A stretch of 64,000 bases of DNA from Sphaerosporella brunnea (Eukaryota > Ascomycota > Pezizomycetes > Pezizales > Pyronemataceae): NCBI GenBank assembly GCA_008704415.1, contig VXIS01000116.1, forward strand, positions 59,984 through 123,983. The letters are read 5' to 3'. The position numbers were made by a program, and so were the translations under genes. Positions 22,032 to 34,689 of this stretch are shown in pieces (position 1 is the stretch's first letter; every line of letters begins with the position of its first letter). A model generated the notes under the pieces. That model saw only the letters and a program-made list of their open reading frames with translations. It was not told the DNA's origin and made no database searches.

Positions 22032-22387
22032 ACCGCGACCCCTCAGGAGGGAGACCAGCCCTGAGTCGTCGATGCCCAGGGCTTTTCCGTCGAATTAGCA
22101 GGCGAAAGGCGGACAAGCGTTGAAAGCGTACTATATGGGCGAGAGGGAGAGGTGCGGCAGTCGATGATAAGCCAATCCCAGAGCCAGCCACTCTGGCTGC
22201 TTAAGAGGAAGCAGGCTAGCATGCCGACTCAGTGTAGTCCAAGTATAAAAATATACGAAACGAGTGAACATCCGTGTGGTGACCACACGGCGAGCCATGT
22301 TTCGCCCATGTGTTCTATATAGAGATAGATACTTTGAAGTTGCTTCACTGATCAGCACTCGGTCAAACATAGGGTTGGTGTTTGAGT
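22032..22387. other. intergenic left of the TIR element
   Basis: No gene was seen. Confidence 0.4.
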
Positions 22388-22785
22388 GGATGACTTCCCG
22401 TAGAGTCTGGAAGGGGTTCTAAACCAGTTTACAGGGGTGTTTAGATGGTTTTCACTTCTAAACGGTTTAGAAAAGGTCGACCCAGACCGCTTGTCTGGAC
22501 AGAGGGGGGGGGGGGTCTGTCCAGACGATCCAAACTTCTAAATGTCTAGAAAACTCGCTGCGATTGGTTGGAAAGTACAGGGGGTACCTTGCTTGGCGCC
22601 AAAAAATTAAAAAAGTGGGTGTGGTTGCTGACTGCACTGCCAAAGCGCCGAGAGCGATAGCACAAGGACTTCTTTTCTGCCGCGTCTAGAAGTCTAGAGT
22701 TACGGGAAGGGGCTTCGACCCAAACCAAAGCCTTATCGTCTGGACCCGGTTTGGAAATCCTTCCAGATCCTACGGGAAGTCATCC
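22388..22785. mobile_element. non-autonomous TIR element with central G12 hairpin
   Basis: The ends are inverted copies: GGATGACTTCCCGTAG at 22388-22403 and CTACGGGAAGTCATCC at 22770-22785. Similarity extends to about 37 bp (TCTGGAAGG..TTC.AAACC). AGT lies on both sides, a possible 3-bp target duplication. Inside are a near-palindrome TTCTAAACGGTTTAGAA and a perfect 11-bp hairpin GTCTGGACAGA / TCTGTCCAGAC (22493-22503 and 22516-22526) whose loop is twelve G. No transposase is encoded. The superfamily is unknown. Confidence 0.8.
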
Positions 22786-23314
22786 AGTGTGAGAACCTTG
22801 ATCGGCGAACGTCTGTGGCTTAAGGAAGAAGCGGCGGCACGCTTCAGTAATATGCAAGCAAAGGCCTCCAGCCTGAACTACGTACAGCACGGCGCCACGG
22901 GAGAAGTGCGCCCAAAAGATGACGGGAAATATATAAACCCACATAGATGTAGAGCTGGGTAGATTCATACCTCTCTCTAAACGAGCCTCCAAGGGCCGGG
23001 GAAGGGCCCCCGTTCAAGCGTCGAGCACGCGTGAAGCGAACGATCGATGCAAATCCCCGCCCACACATAGATCTCCATCTACATATGTATATGCATCAAG
23101 CCGGCCGCGCAATAAACTGACGTCATCTCCCAAGCCCGCCACCGACATCATGCATCACCGCTCAACTTCACCAAGTCCGGCGGTCAAAATCCGGCGGTCA
23201 GTTTAACACCTGATATATCTATAAAACCCTTCCAGCTTCCGCTCTTTCCGACAAAAATAACCTACGCCAATCCCTCTACTCCAACCGTCGACGACATCCC
23301 AACCGCAAATCCCT
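22786..23314. other. intergenic right of the TIR element
   Basis: No convincing gene is present. A duplicated phrase, TCCGGCGGTCA, occurs at about 23176 and again about 15 bp later. Confidence 0.4.
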
Positions 23315-23726
23315 ATGTCCGGCACCACCGACATCGGCACCCTCCCCGCTTCCGCCCGCGTGGGTGCAGTACGGGATACCGGGTTTCCCGAGCCGCTGTC
23401 CGAGTATACCCCACCCCCGCCCCTCCGCCCCACCAGGTATTCACAGCAGCAGAGACCGCAACACGACAATCCCGCACCCTGAAGGCCTCGCGCACGCAAC
23501 TCGAGAAGTTGATGAAGCCGTGATGACAGCTACAAAAACGCACCGGCATAGACGGTTGATACCAGGCCACCACCATCACCATAAGTCGGAACAAGAGATG
23601 GAGAGGGAGATGTATGAGGGGCTGGAGACGATGGATGCAGAGAATGTTGATGGGGTGGAAGATGAACACAGACATGAGGGGACGGTGAAGAAGGTGCTGC
23701 ACAAGCTGAGTTGTGGGGCTCTGTGA
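23315..23726 (+). CDS. possible small His/Glu-rich protein
   Basis: An ATG at 23315 opens MSGTTDIGTLPASARVGAV followed by GFPEPLSEYTPPPPLRPTR. The plus-strand frame from 23364 carries a downstream segment with HRRLIPGHHHHHK, EQEMEREMYEGLETM and a C-terminus VKKVLHKLSCGAL. The two parts are in different frames and would need an intron near 23435-23510, for which no good branch site is visible. The start and the acidic tail look like a small fungal protein, but no family is recognised. Confidence 0.35.
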
Positions 23727-24176
23727 GGAAAGGAGCGAAGAGGAAGGATAGGCCCGTTGTGGAGCGTTTTTGTTGATACCGGCGAGTCCTTCGTGTACAA
23801 GAGTGAAGATCTTGATGTGATTTGGATCAGCTGTCTGCTGATCGACTCAGCACTCTGTCTTGTCTTGAGTCTTGACTCCATGACAGATACGAGTGCGGGG
23901 AACCGTTAATTCCATGGGGAACTTATCTCGCATCTCTGTCTTTGCACCACAGTTTTCGGCGAGTGTTCACAGAATGCAAGTCAGGGATGATCGCTTCTAG
24001 ATAACCGTTCGTGTGAGCTTGGCGTCTCAACATCGTGCCCAAATACTCATTTTCAAGATGATGCCCAAAATCGTGGTGGGTAGCCACTTCAACAAACTTT
24101 TGCATTAACCATCCGTAACATCGTGCACGCTCTATATATCCAGAATACATACATCCCGGTTAACCACTGGGTATAT
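23727..24176. other. spacer between convergent 3' ends
   Basis: No gene was seen; this is the 3' flank of DBP3. Confidence 0.45.
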
Positions 24177-26122
24177 CTAGTCGTCGAACGTGATTTTCTT
24201 GGCCACTTGAGTGCTGGGGTGGTCAGTAAACGCTCGCAAGGCTTGCAGGTGGTAGGTAGACATACCCATCAGTCTCTCTGTAGAAAGCACCGTATGCCGA
24301 GTGCTCCTTCTTCTTCACTGTAGTTCCAAACTTGAGCAGACTTTCCGGGACATCCTGTTTTGCGGCCTTGAGGATATTCACGAGCGCTCCGGAGTGTGCC
24401 TATAGCCGTTAGCTTTCGGTCTGGTATTGGTGGGATATGGCAACGGACCTTGTCATGATCGGTGAAAAAAGTGTGCGCCATGCCGTCAGCACCGGCACGT
24501 CCAGTACGGCCGATTCTATGGACATAGTCCTCAATGGTGAGAGGGAAAGTGAGATTGATAACCAACTTCACGGCGGGAATATCAAGACCTCTGGCAGCAA
24601 CATCGGTTGCAATGAGCAGGGGACATTCTCCGGACTTGAAGCGGCCAAGCGCCTCCGTTCGCTGCGGCTGGCTAAGCTCTCCGTGGATACCGGCGACCCT
24701 GCATCCCTTGGATCGCAGGAATCCCTCGATCCTGGAAGCCTCCTTCCTGTACAGAGCAAACACGAGGATACGATCGTTCTTGTTGGCTCCCGATTGGTGC
24801 TGCTTGATGAGCTGCAGCAATCGCTGCTCCTTTTGTCGCTGGTCAATAACCTCAACGGTTTGCTTGATGCGCGTGTTCGCTCGCAGATCATCGCGGTCAC
24901 CGATGGTGATCTTAACGGGCTGCTTCATGAAGGTCGAAGCGAGCTCGCGGACCGATTGCGGCCATGTAGCAGTGAACATGAGAGTCTGCCGGGTCTCCTT
25001 CGAGGGACAGGCCCCAATGATGCGGCGGATATCCTCCTCGAAACCTTTGTCGAGCATGCGGTCTGCTTCGTCGAGGACAAGGTATGAGACCTTGCTCAGG
25101 TCTGCAGCTCCCTCATTGATCAGATCGTTCAATCGTCCGGGTGTAGCAACAATGACCTGGGCAGTCTGGAGCTTCCGTCGCTGTTCATCCTTTGGCACAC
25201 CACCGTACAGACACACAGCTCGCAGACCAGCGTCCTTGGAGTACTTCTCCAGAACCTCGAAAATCTGCATGGCCAACTCTCGGGTAGGGGAGACTGCCAC
25301 AACTCTGACGCCAAGCTTGTCCTTCTTCGTCGACGCTGCGAGGGAAAGGACGTGGCGCATAGCGGGAACAGCAAAAGCCAGGGTCTTTCCAGATCCGGTC
25401 TCTGCGACACCAATGCAGTCGTGTCCACCGAGGGTAAAGGGCCATGTGGCGGCCTGGATCGGAGACGGAGTTTTGAACTTGGAGAAGTCGAACTTGTTTG
25501 GCGGCAGGTAAGAGAACCGTGTGATAGGTCGCAGGTTGAGCTTGTGTGGGTCCTCGATGAAAACACTGTGCTGCTTCAAGAAGGCGTCGATTTCTTCGCT
25601 GGGTACCGCTGTAAGCTCTGCACTCTGAGTGTAAGTGGCGGTAGCGCTTGGAGCTGTCGCCGGCAGCATCGGCGTATATGAAGGTCCACTCGAGGCCGAA
25701 TCGTCGGCTGTCGAGTCCTCCTTCTCGGCCGCCTTCTTGGCTGCCTTTGCGGCCTTCTTTGTAGCTTTGCGCTCCTCCCTCGAGGGCTTTCGCTCGGGTT
25801 CCGCTTCGGCGGGAGTCGCGTCGCCCTCGGTGCTGGAGGCCTTCTCTTTCTTCTCTTTCTTCTGCTTTTTGTCCTTCTTCTCCTTCTTCTCCTTCTTCTC
25901 CTTCTTGTCTTTCTTTTCCTTCTTTTCCTTCCTCTCCTTCATTTCCTCCTTGCCGGCAGTCACCTCCTCTGAAGCGCCATTCTCCACCAACACACCCTCG
26001 GCGACCGAGGGCTGTTCGACGGCGCTCTTGGCTTTCTTTTCCGATTTGTCCTTCTTCGGCTTCTTCGCCTTGACTACCGCAGGCACGCCGGCTTCGACAT
26101 CTTCAATTGTGCGTTTCGACAT
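24177..26122 (-). CDS. DBP3: DEAD-box ATP-dependent RNA helicase Dbp3
   Basis: This is a nucleolar RNA helicase for ribosome (60S) biogenesis and pre-rRNA processing. Three exons on the minus strand (26122-24449, 24399-24266, 24213-24177) give 614 residues. The N-terminal 150 residues are Lys/Glu repeats ([20 protein letters not shown]), a Dbp3 hallmark. Core motifs follow: Q-motif region with [21 protein letters not shown], Ia PTRELA, Ib TPGRL, II DEAD, III SAT replaced by TAT (FTATW), [24 protein letters not shown] and [12 protein letters not shown]. After motif VI, two introns interrupt the tail. Exon 2 carries [20 protein letters not shown] and exon 3 only [11 protein letters not shown]. 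The start at 26122 ([12 protein letters not shown]) is preferred over an in-frame ATG 35 codons upstream, because the family begins there. Confidence 0.95.
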
Positions 26123-29100
26123 TGCTGAATGATGAGGTATGGGCGAGGTGATTGAGTTCGGTGAAGTGTGTAGACTCGAAATTTTGATTTTTTGGTGCAA
26201 CCCTGTTAGCGTAAATCTTGGTTTCACCCACCGACAATTATTAGCGGTTCATAGGCGATCACCCGGCAAATAACGTGACAGGCATTCTTGAATCTCACCA
26301 TTGGTGAGCGTTTGCCTGTTTGGGCCCACGCATTTTTGGTGAATCTGCAGCCTGGAGTGCTTGATGGCGCCATTTGCTTAAAGTCGAGTGCTACGCCGTG
26401 ACTCACTCAACCCATCAGACATCACACACTTCGTTTGGACTTAAAACATCCCTAGTATTTTGCTCTCCATTTTGCCGACTTTTGATACTGTTCTTGCGTT
26501 GTCTACAAACAAAACATGGCGAATATCAGCAATGGTTGCTGGGAAGACAAAGACACAGCTATCAAACCAGCACTCCCACCAGCTACCTGGCTGCCATTAG
26601 AAACAACTTACTCTACTATCTGCATGCAGCGTTTGTAGCTACTAAATCAAACGGATGATAGAGAATAATGTATCAGAGTTATTGTTCATAAACATACTTA
26701 ATTGTCCACTCCGACGTGTGCAAAGGGAGCTGGCCTAAATTAACGGTGCACAATCTCAATCAAATAGATGAAACACCAAAGCACGCCGTTTACAACTGGC
26801 AGACACGTCATATGCATAATACTGCCGGCCACCCAGCTTCCCCGTCAAGTTGCCACTGGACGGGGTCCGAGGCCTCTGTTAAACCCATATCTAGCATGCA
26901 CATGCATGGCAACTGCAGATGTGTAAAGTCACGTTTTAGCCGGTGAAACGGCCCAAGATGCTCAGTTCCCGGTCTGCCCAACTGACACACATGGCACGCA
27001 TTTTGTATGTAAGATTGGGGCGGGCAGGTTATAAATGCTGACGCCGAGGCTGCCCAAGACTACGAGTGACCAATTGTGATTTGAGGCTGTCGAATGAACC
27101 TGTGGTTCATGAACGTCTCTGTATCTTCGTGCCATTTCATAGGTACACACCAGTAGCAGTGGTCAAGTTACAAAAGTGACGTGAAAGAGTTTTGGAAGAC
27201 AGACTCACTCCTCAGCACTCGCGGATGCATCCAGTTCCAGAACAAACTTCATGGATTAACACTGCCAAAGTGAGACATACGCAATTTACATTCTATTCAA
27301 GACAACACTTCCAACGTTCATGAGCGTGCATCTTCATCCAGGTACACTGGATCCACAAGGCCGCACACACCTGTCAGGCGCAAGTGCCGTTCGATGTCTT
27401 TTGTCTGAGACTTTGAGGTTATGACGGAGAGTTAGTTTATCTCTCGAGCTAGGTCGAGAATCCCACGAAAACCGTTGTGGTGAAACGTGAACTCACAGAT
27501 TCGACTAGTGGAGCCGACTGCATGTATGTACCTCGGTATGTACTTATGTGTACTTATGACAGCAGGTAGGCGCTTCTCCAACGCAGGCCCGGCGCATACA
27601 CGTTGGTATGATACATAGTTACATATGCGCCGCGTTCACACCTTCTGTGATGGATGCCTACAGACCCGTTGGTTTTACCAACAACAGGTGTATCTGAAGT
27701 TCGCCCGAACTCGGGGGGCCAGAATGGAATCTCGCTATGTAGCGCGACGATACATAAAAAACATTCTATATCTACGATGCGGACGACGCGCGATTTGAAT
27801 GCACGTACAGGACACATCCGAGCCGCCGAGCCGCCGAGCTTTGTGCGCAACGGTGACAGTTTTGACACAACGATCTTCGTTGACGCAGTGGTGGTCACCT
27901 TGGTGGGGGTGTGCCTGTGCCTGAAAAATGATGTGCGCTCTGCAGTGGTGGCGGTTGGGCGTTGACGTTGTGCATCTCATTTCTTTACAGGTCGTCGGGT
28001 TAGCCAATGACAGAGGACATCTCGAAGGGAGGGTTTTGACTGGTTCGCCATCCGCAAATACTTTTGCTTGAGGGAAAACCCCACCATGATGCTGTTGGAC
28101 TCAACCACCGCGACAACAGCAGCATCCATCCCAAAGGCTCAATATTGATGCCGGCCCGCCGAGGGACGAAACGTTAGCCAGAGCGCGTGCACACGCAAAA
28201 AGGATCCGTATCGTATCAACTTCGCGCCCGATGACGGCGGGGATGAAATATATTGTTAAACCGACGGGGTCGGTTGGGCGTAATTGGTGCCTGCGTTTTG
28301 CCAAAAAAAGCCCGAGATGAAAAACACCCCATCTCCTTTCGAAGTCCTCCTTCAACTGCCTTCCTTGCTTCTTTCTGCTTGCCTTTGCTCGCAGTGTCTG
28401 TTTGGTCGCCGCGCTCCTTCGTGACAGCTCCTCCCTCCACCAAGCGTCATAGCTCTCGCCAGCACCAAGACGATTTGAGCCAACCACCGAACGGACTTCC
28501 CTCCACCATCGGGTCCACCGAGCACGTTCTCGTTCGTTCGTTTGTTTACGGCCAAAAGGCACGCGGAAAATTGCGAAATCAAATCTTCAAGTCGTGCAGA
28601 TCCCACAGCAACAGCATAGCTACCGCAGCCGCATCCATTTGGGCCATCGCCGGCGCGATTTGTAGGCCTGGCCCTCTCGGCGACGATCTGCCGCGGCCTC
28701 TCGAATGCTGCTTCTGGCAGTGGAAGCTTCAAGGTGAAATCGCGCACGCTGCGAGGTCCTTACCCACACAACTCAAGGAGACATCGGTCGTTCTCGTCAG
28801 CTGCGAGCAAGGCAGTGATTTTTCTTTTTGAGGACCCGCGAGAGCTGCATATCTCCCCTAGCCTGCGGACTAAAGACGCGAAACATAGAGGGGTTTTTTT
28901 TCTAGAGCTGTTTGCTCCCGAGTGAGTACGAGTACCTACGTCCCAAAGCGACACACCCATCCAGAGAATTCTAAACGGTTGCTGGTCCTCCAGAGCACCT
29001 GTCGATATCCGTCGTCTGGGTATAGGTATCTGCAGTCGTATCTACGAACACAAAGTATCTGCTGGTGTTGAAGCAGTCGTTGGCGTGCCCCTGCGCTTTC

Positions 29101-29475
29101 CGCCTAATCGAAGGTAATGTCCACCGCCTCACCCAATCGTGCTCCTCCTCCTTCAGGGGTTCCCGTGCCCTGACGCACCCTCTCTGTTGGCCCTAGCCAG
29201 CTGCTCTTTCTGATCACAATTCTCGTCCTTCCCCAAGCTGATAACAATTCCAAGTGCCAGTTGCCGACAGCTGTGCACCCAGGTACCCCGGCGTCAAACT
29301 GTCTGAGGTCCTGTGCTAAGGGGGCCGCATACACTCCAGAGTAGGGTAGAGTACAGTAGACTCCGGCCAAAACCTCTGCAGCAAGCCACGCTATCCCATC
29401 GCTCCACCCACTTACTTCCTTCGCGGCCCAGAAAAAGAAGAAAAGCGAAAAGCTTCTAATCCGAGTCAGCGGGGA
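26123..29475. other. long intergenic region, probably a long 5' leader of the MIT gene
   Basis: No recognised gene lies in these 3.35 kb. The largest ORF is 28253-28831 on the plus strand (192 codons), with no domain and a composition no better than its antisense frames. A TACCT/TACTTATG-rich patch lies near 27528-27560. The segment from about 28.1 kb shows C/T-rich strings typical of fungal promoters and leaders. It may contain the divergent promoters of DBP3 (left) and the MIT gene (right). Confidence 0.4.
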
Positions 29476-32400
29476 ATGGTGCGTTCAAACGGAGCGCCAG
29501 CAGCACCGGCAGCATCCTCTTCTACCTCCTCTGCTACCACCTCACCGCCGTCATCGCATCCCCTTCATCACCGTGCCCTCCTCACCCAGCCAGGGATCAC
29601 CACCAAACCTGCCGCACCCGACAACACTGCAATTCCATTGGCCAGGGGATTGTCGGAGGGCTGGACTCTACCAGAGAGGCCGCACACGAGACAGGCTGGC
29701 GAAAGCAGCCAAGCATTAGTGGGAGGACTGCCCACCCACGCCAGATCGTCCAGCCTTGTTTCTGCCAGCACCAGGAGCATTCGCAGAAACAGCTTCGACT
29801 TCGGACGCAGGACTGCGATCGCTACAGCTGCGGTAAAGATTCGGCCTGTATTACATGTGAATTCGAAGGCTGTTTCACATAGCACCCCTACTTCATCGTC
29901 ATCCCCTCAGCGACGGACTCTAAATTCCGCCAGCGCAGCCTCGTCGTCTTCGAATCCCACACCCTCAACATCTGTTTCCGATAGCTACCTCTCCTGGACA
30001 CAGGCACCGAGTACATCGACCAACCCGTCGGCTCCCCCGGTGCTGCCTGATCTGAACCTTCAGCGACCTGAAAGCGACGACTTCTCAAACATCCCCGGCT
30101 TAAGCGCCTCCGTCCTCCTACGAGATCGAAGGCCAAACAGTCCCCCTCCCACACCTGCGAAAGACCAAGTGCCACCGCAAGCGTGTCTTCCGAACAGACG
30201 ACAGAGTAAAACAGGACCGCGTGACAGATCACATTCCCAAAAAGCCATGCTGGGAACTGCCTTGCAAAAGGCCCATATGGCCGTGACGCTAGACAATTTG
30301 GGGAATTTTGAAGGCGCATTGGAGGCATATCAGGATGCATGCACATTGCTGAGTGAAGTCATGAACCGAGCTGGCGGGGACAATGACAGGATAAAGCTGC
30401 AGACGATAGTAAGCGCCCTCATCGGGTCGAGTCACTCTGATATGTTGGAAACGGGAAAATGATGCAGTCGCTCATAGATGGTGATTTTTCGATGCTAATT
30501 GCGATTCCAACCTCACAGAAAGATGCCTACATGGAACGGATGGATGAAATTAGAGAATTGCCGCGGCCTACTTACAGGGACCACGAAAGAGATCTACCAC
30601 CACGACCCGCGGAAGACTTCACCGATGAAGCGAGCCTGTATACGGTTGACGACGATGAATCGACACTTGTGCCTTCCTACGCCCCGTCGTTGAACGAACA
30701 TTCGGGCGCACCACCGCGACGCGACTCGTTGTATCCCACTCCGGACAACGCGCGTGCTGAGCGCGCGATCCGTCCTCCTCCCTTACCGCTATCACGTAAC
30801 ACTCCTTCCGATAATTTTGTTCCGGCACCGTTGTCACCTATGCGACCACTCCGTTCGCCGCGATATGTCGAACCGGAAAATGGCTTCCATTATGAGGATG
30901 GGAGAGCTGAGCACCACAGAGACCGGGATTCCTTCACATTTGGCGCTGCAGCGTTATCTCCGGGATTCTCACCGACAAAGGCATCCGACTACGGTGTTCA
31001 CAGGTCGATTTCCAATGCCTCCTCGAGGTCAACGGTATCATTCCCCGCAAGCCATTCAAGGCACGGAAGCGAGGAAGTGTCAACATCATGGCTCAACACC
31101 ATCGATGAATCAGGCAGTTCTGTCGGCGAGCCCTCTCCATTATGGGCCAGAAAATCTGTCTGTTCACCGGAGCCCGTTGAAACAGATTTACTGGAGGATG
31201 ATTTCGATGCGCAACTTGATGCAGCTGTTGAGGCTGCATATGATGATGGATATGTGGTGGACTACAACTTTGACGACAGGGACGAGGATTTGATGATGAT
31301 TCAGAGTCCGCGCGAGAATGTCGAAAAGGCCAAGGAAAGGGTCAGGCAGGTTGAGCGTGAAATGGAAGAGCAGATCCAAAGAGATAAAGAGAGGCGATTA
31401 CAGCTCGAGAGGGAGCGGAACTTTTCCAAGCCAAAGGGGAAATCAGATCTCGACTTTTTCGATGATGCCGATGACGATGAGGACGAGCCTGAGGACGATG
31501 ATTCCGAAGAAGAAAGAATGATGGTGGAAGAGATGACGAGGGGATATACGTTAGACTTTGACTTTGATCTTGACACGAAGACTGCTTTGCCCCGGGAATC
31601 GACATCTACGCAATATTCTTCGGATGGAACATTGGGGAGAGGTTCGATGTCGAGTGGCTATTCTTCAGGAACAACATGGGGTTCTGGACATATGACTACA
31701 AGTACGTCGTTGACTACAGTTGCGGAGACTCCATCTACGCCACTTCCTCCGCCCGTACCGCCAGAGGAGCGGGATCCCATACAATTTGACTCTCCTCCGG
31801 CAAAGCCTCCGCCGGCCGGCCCGCCTCCGACCATTCCTCCGCCCCCTCCACCGTTAATTGCCCTCCAGTCAAATTTAGCCACGGCAAAGCTCCTAGGGGT
31901 TCGGAGCAGACGACTTTCTTCGTTAGCCGAACCCCCAGAACCGCTCCGAATCGAGACCTCATCATCTCCTTCCCTGTTGACAAGTGATGCAGCCATTCCA
32001 ACAACCACCATACAGGGACCGTCTCCACTTTCCGCCCCACTTTCCGCCCCTGCAACAGAGCCGCCGCCTGTACCCACGGCTGGGCTATTGAGTCCTGGCC
32101 TCAAGTCTCCCGCCACTTGTGATACCGATCAGGACACCGATAATGAAGCGCCCCTTACAATGAAGGGAGGCAAACCACTATCCCCCACCAATGGCGGGTT
32201 TTCGATGATTCCTTTGCAGAAAACGCTTTCCAATGAAGGAAATACAGTTTCCAGGCCAGAATCGCCGGCAGGAAGGATTGGGTACACCCCCAAGGTCCCT
32301 GGAGTTCCCTCGTTGCGGCAGATTCACTCATCTGCCAGTTTACGGAGTAGGAATCTTGCTAGTCCAGAGTTTGATGCTCCCGGCACACCTAAGACGAGTC

Positions 32401-33499
32401 TATTTGCATCCTCGAGTACATCAAATTTGCGCAAAGGATTACCGAGGTCTGCAACGCCTGGGGCGATGGGAATGACGCCGCTCAACCCCCCAACCACTGC
32501 CGGCCTTCCACATAGTGGGATGAATCTATTCGACAGCAAGATACACTCACCCACTGCACCAAACAATGCCCTCGATCAATCGACGCCCGCGCCTTTGGAG
32601 CCCTGTCCCCCAGAACCTCTGTCGAGGCCCTTCTGGCTCATGCGCTGTCTCTACCAGACGATCTCTCATCCCCGCGGCGGATATGTCTCTACAAAATTAT
32701 TCGTGCCTCGTGAGGTGTGGTACATCAAAGGCGTGAAGCTGAAGGCCATTGACGAAAAGATTAATGCCTGTGACTTAGTCACGGCAGCTTTGCAAAGACT
32801 CGCATCCGTCAAGCAAGATCAAGTTAATTCGGTGTTTGAGGAAATGCAAACCCTGGAAGGGGTTCTCGATCGTGCGTCAGTGATGTTATCAAAGAAGCTC
32901 GGAAACGAAGTTGGCGGTAATGGCGCCCGAACTCTCTACGGCGATAGCTCTGCGATCGAGGGTAACGATAACATGGTGACTACCAAAGTCGGGAGTGCCA
33001 GTAGCGGCGGAAAGTATTTCTCGTTGAGGAAGCTGCGTACAAAAACATCGAGCAATACCTTGGGATCGAACAACTCGGCGAATGCGGCCCACAATGACTC
33101 GTCGTATACCAGTCTGCCAATGGCAGGCGCTGGCGCGGATACTTCACAACAGCCAAAGCGCGATATCGAGTCGGTTTCTTTCGGAGGGCCGCATGCAAAC
33201 TACATTGCCGCGCTGGCGAAGCTATTTGATGCAGCGCAGATCTTAGGTGGGTACCCATCCACCCATTCACGCCAGGGGAAAGAACTGACATTTTTTTCGT
33301 GGCAGATCGGTTGATGGTCTTCGATGAGGCAGCGATGCATCCGCAAAAGGTGCCGATCAAGCTTCGCATCGGCTTGGAGCTGAGCCATCGCCATGCGGCC
33401 GAGTTCTTTGGGTTTTTTATATGCCGGTTTGCGCTTTCGGACGTGTCGTTGTTGCTTGATAAGTTTGTCAAGAGAGGCAGCGAGTGGGTGTCACAGTAG
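29476..33499 (+). CDS. large MIT-domain protein
   Basis: Three exons (29476-30408, 30519-33246, 33306-33499) give 1284 residues. Residues 1-255 are Ser/Thr/Pro-rich and disordered. A MIT (microtubule interacting and trafficking) helical bundle occupies about 257-335 (ALQKAHMAVTLDNLGNFEGA ... TIKDAYMERMDEI). The long middle part is disordered, with an acidic coiled-coil stretch (EKAKERVRQVEREMEEQIQR), the patch PPPAGPPPTIPPPPPP and many SP/TP sites. The C-terminal 250 residues are ordered, with SRPFWLMRCLYQTISHPRGG, VWYIKGVKLKAIDEKI and, after the last intron, LELSHRHAAEFFGFFICRF. This architecture matches a conserved family of uncharacterised fungal MIT proteins. MIT domains bind ESCRT-III tails, so an endosomal or cytokinetic role is inferred only. 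The first intron splices inside the MIT domain with a GCTAAT branch site. Confidence 0.88.
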
Positions 33500-34689
33500 C
33501 TCTTCTCTTCTCTTCTCGCCCTGCTTTTCTGTTGTTTTTTCTGGGACTTTTATTCGCGCTTTTGATGATACCTGCCTTGTTGGATGTTAGATCTGCGTTT
33601 TGTTTCCCTTTTTTCCCTTTCCTTTTTTTCTTGTTTCTGCAGTTTTGAATACGCCATTTAGACAGGCGTATGTGTTGTGAATGGTAGATGGATATTGGGT
33701 TCTTTTATTTTTCGGGTAAATATGATATTGGGAGGAAAACAGACTACTATCTTTCCTTTCTTCCCCTTCCTCTCCTTTTCCGTTTTTTTTTTTTTTACAA
33801 AAGGTGTTTTGCGTTTCTTTCCCTTTTTGTTTTCGATCTGGCGCCCGATGTTTCTTCTTGGTGTAGTGGTGGATGGATGGGTGGGTTTCTTCTTTGTTAA
33901 ATACCTTTTTTTTTAGTCTTTGACGATCGATCCCTCTCGTTCTCCTTCACCTTTTCTCTCAACGGACCGTCTTCACGTTTTTTTTGTCTCCTTTGTGGGG
34001 TGGGTGGAATGGTATTACTGTATAGATTTGGGTTTTCTATTTCTGTTGTACGATGATACGGGGAGTGGTTGTGGCCTGATGTTGAGTCTGTTTGAACCGT
34101 GGTATCTATGATAGCTCTGTTGTTTCGCGGTGATGATGCGCTACATACTCGGTTGCTGTGGCGAACAAACCGCTATCTGCCGGTGCGCGAATGGCGCAGC
34201 GACTTTGCCGCGGGTCGGCTACAATGACACATGCTCAGATGCGAAGATCTACGCTCGCGGCTAGGGCGGACTTATACCTAGATACAGTCGACTCCCTCCA
34301 TCTATAAGGATCCTCCACTTGAGAATATACGGCCTATATAAGCAAGGGGGATCGCGGTCCCGGCGCTTTTGTATGGGAAAAATAAGAACAGGGATATTGT
34401 GAAATCCGGGGGGGCAGGCCAGGACCCCGGGCGTCAAGAGTTCCCAACCATCACCACACCTAGAAAAAAAACCCGTCGCCGCCGAGAAAATCACCGTTCC
34501 TTCAGCTCTGCCTTTGGTCTATGATGTTTTTGTTGCCCGCCGGAGGGCTTATAGTTGCTTACTGGGCGGGGCATCACAGGCCGTCTCACTGGCTTCCTCA
34601 ACAGTCACTCCTAGATGCTGCATACCTGCGATTTCAACACAACGAGCAAAAAAATCATAGCATTGTCATTATCACCACGGCTAATGCGC
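33500..34689. other. T-rich 3' flank and intergenic DNA
   Basis: The first 450 bp are strongly T-rich on the plus strand (for example T13 near 33784), typical of a 3' untranslated region and terminator. No gene was recognised in the rest. Confidence 0.45.

Noticed and set aside
23313..23702. 129-codon minus-strand ORF (MQHLLHRPLMSVFIFHP)
   Set aside because: Antisense of the His/Glu-rich plus-strand segment, with no domain; the plus-strand reading has the more protein-like ends.
24437..25511. Two long plus-strand ORFs (216 and 325 codons) antisense to the helicase
   Set aside because: They mirror the codon structure of DBP3 and contain no domain.
28253..28831. 192-codon plus-strand ORF in the long intergenic region
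   Set aside because: No domain, no conserved-looking block, and overlapping frames on the other strand are equally open. More likely leader or promoter DNA.
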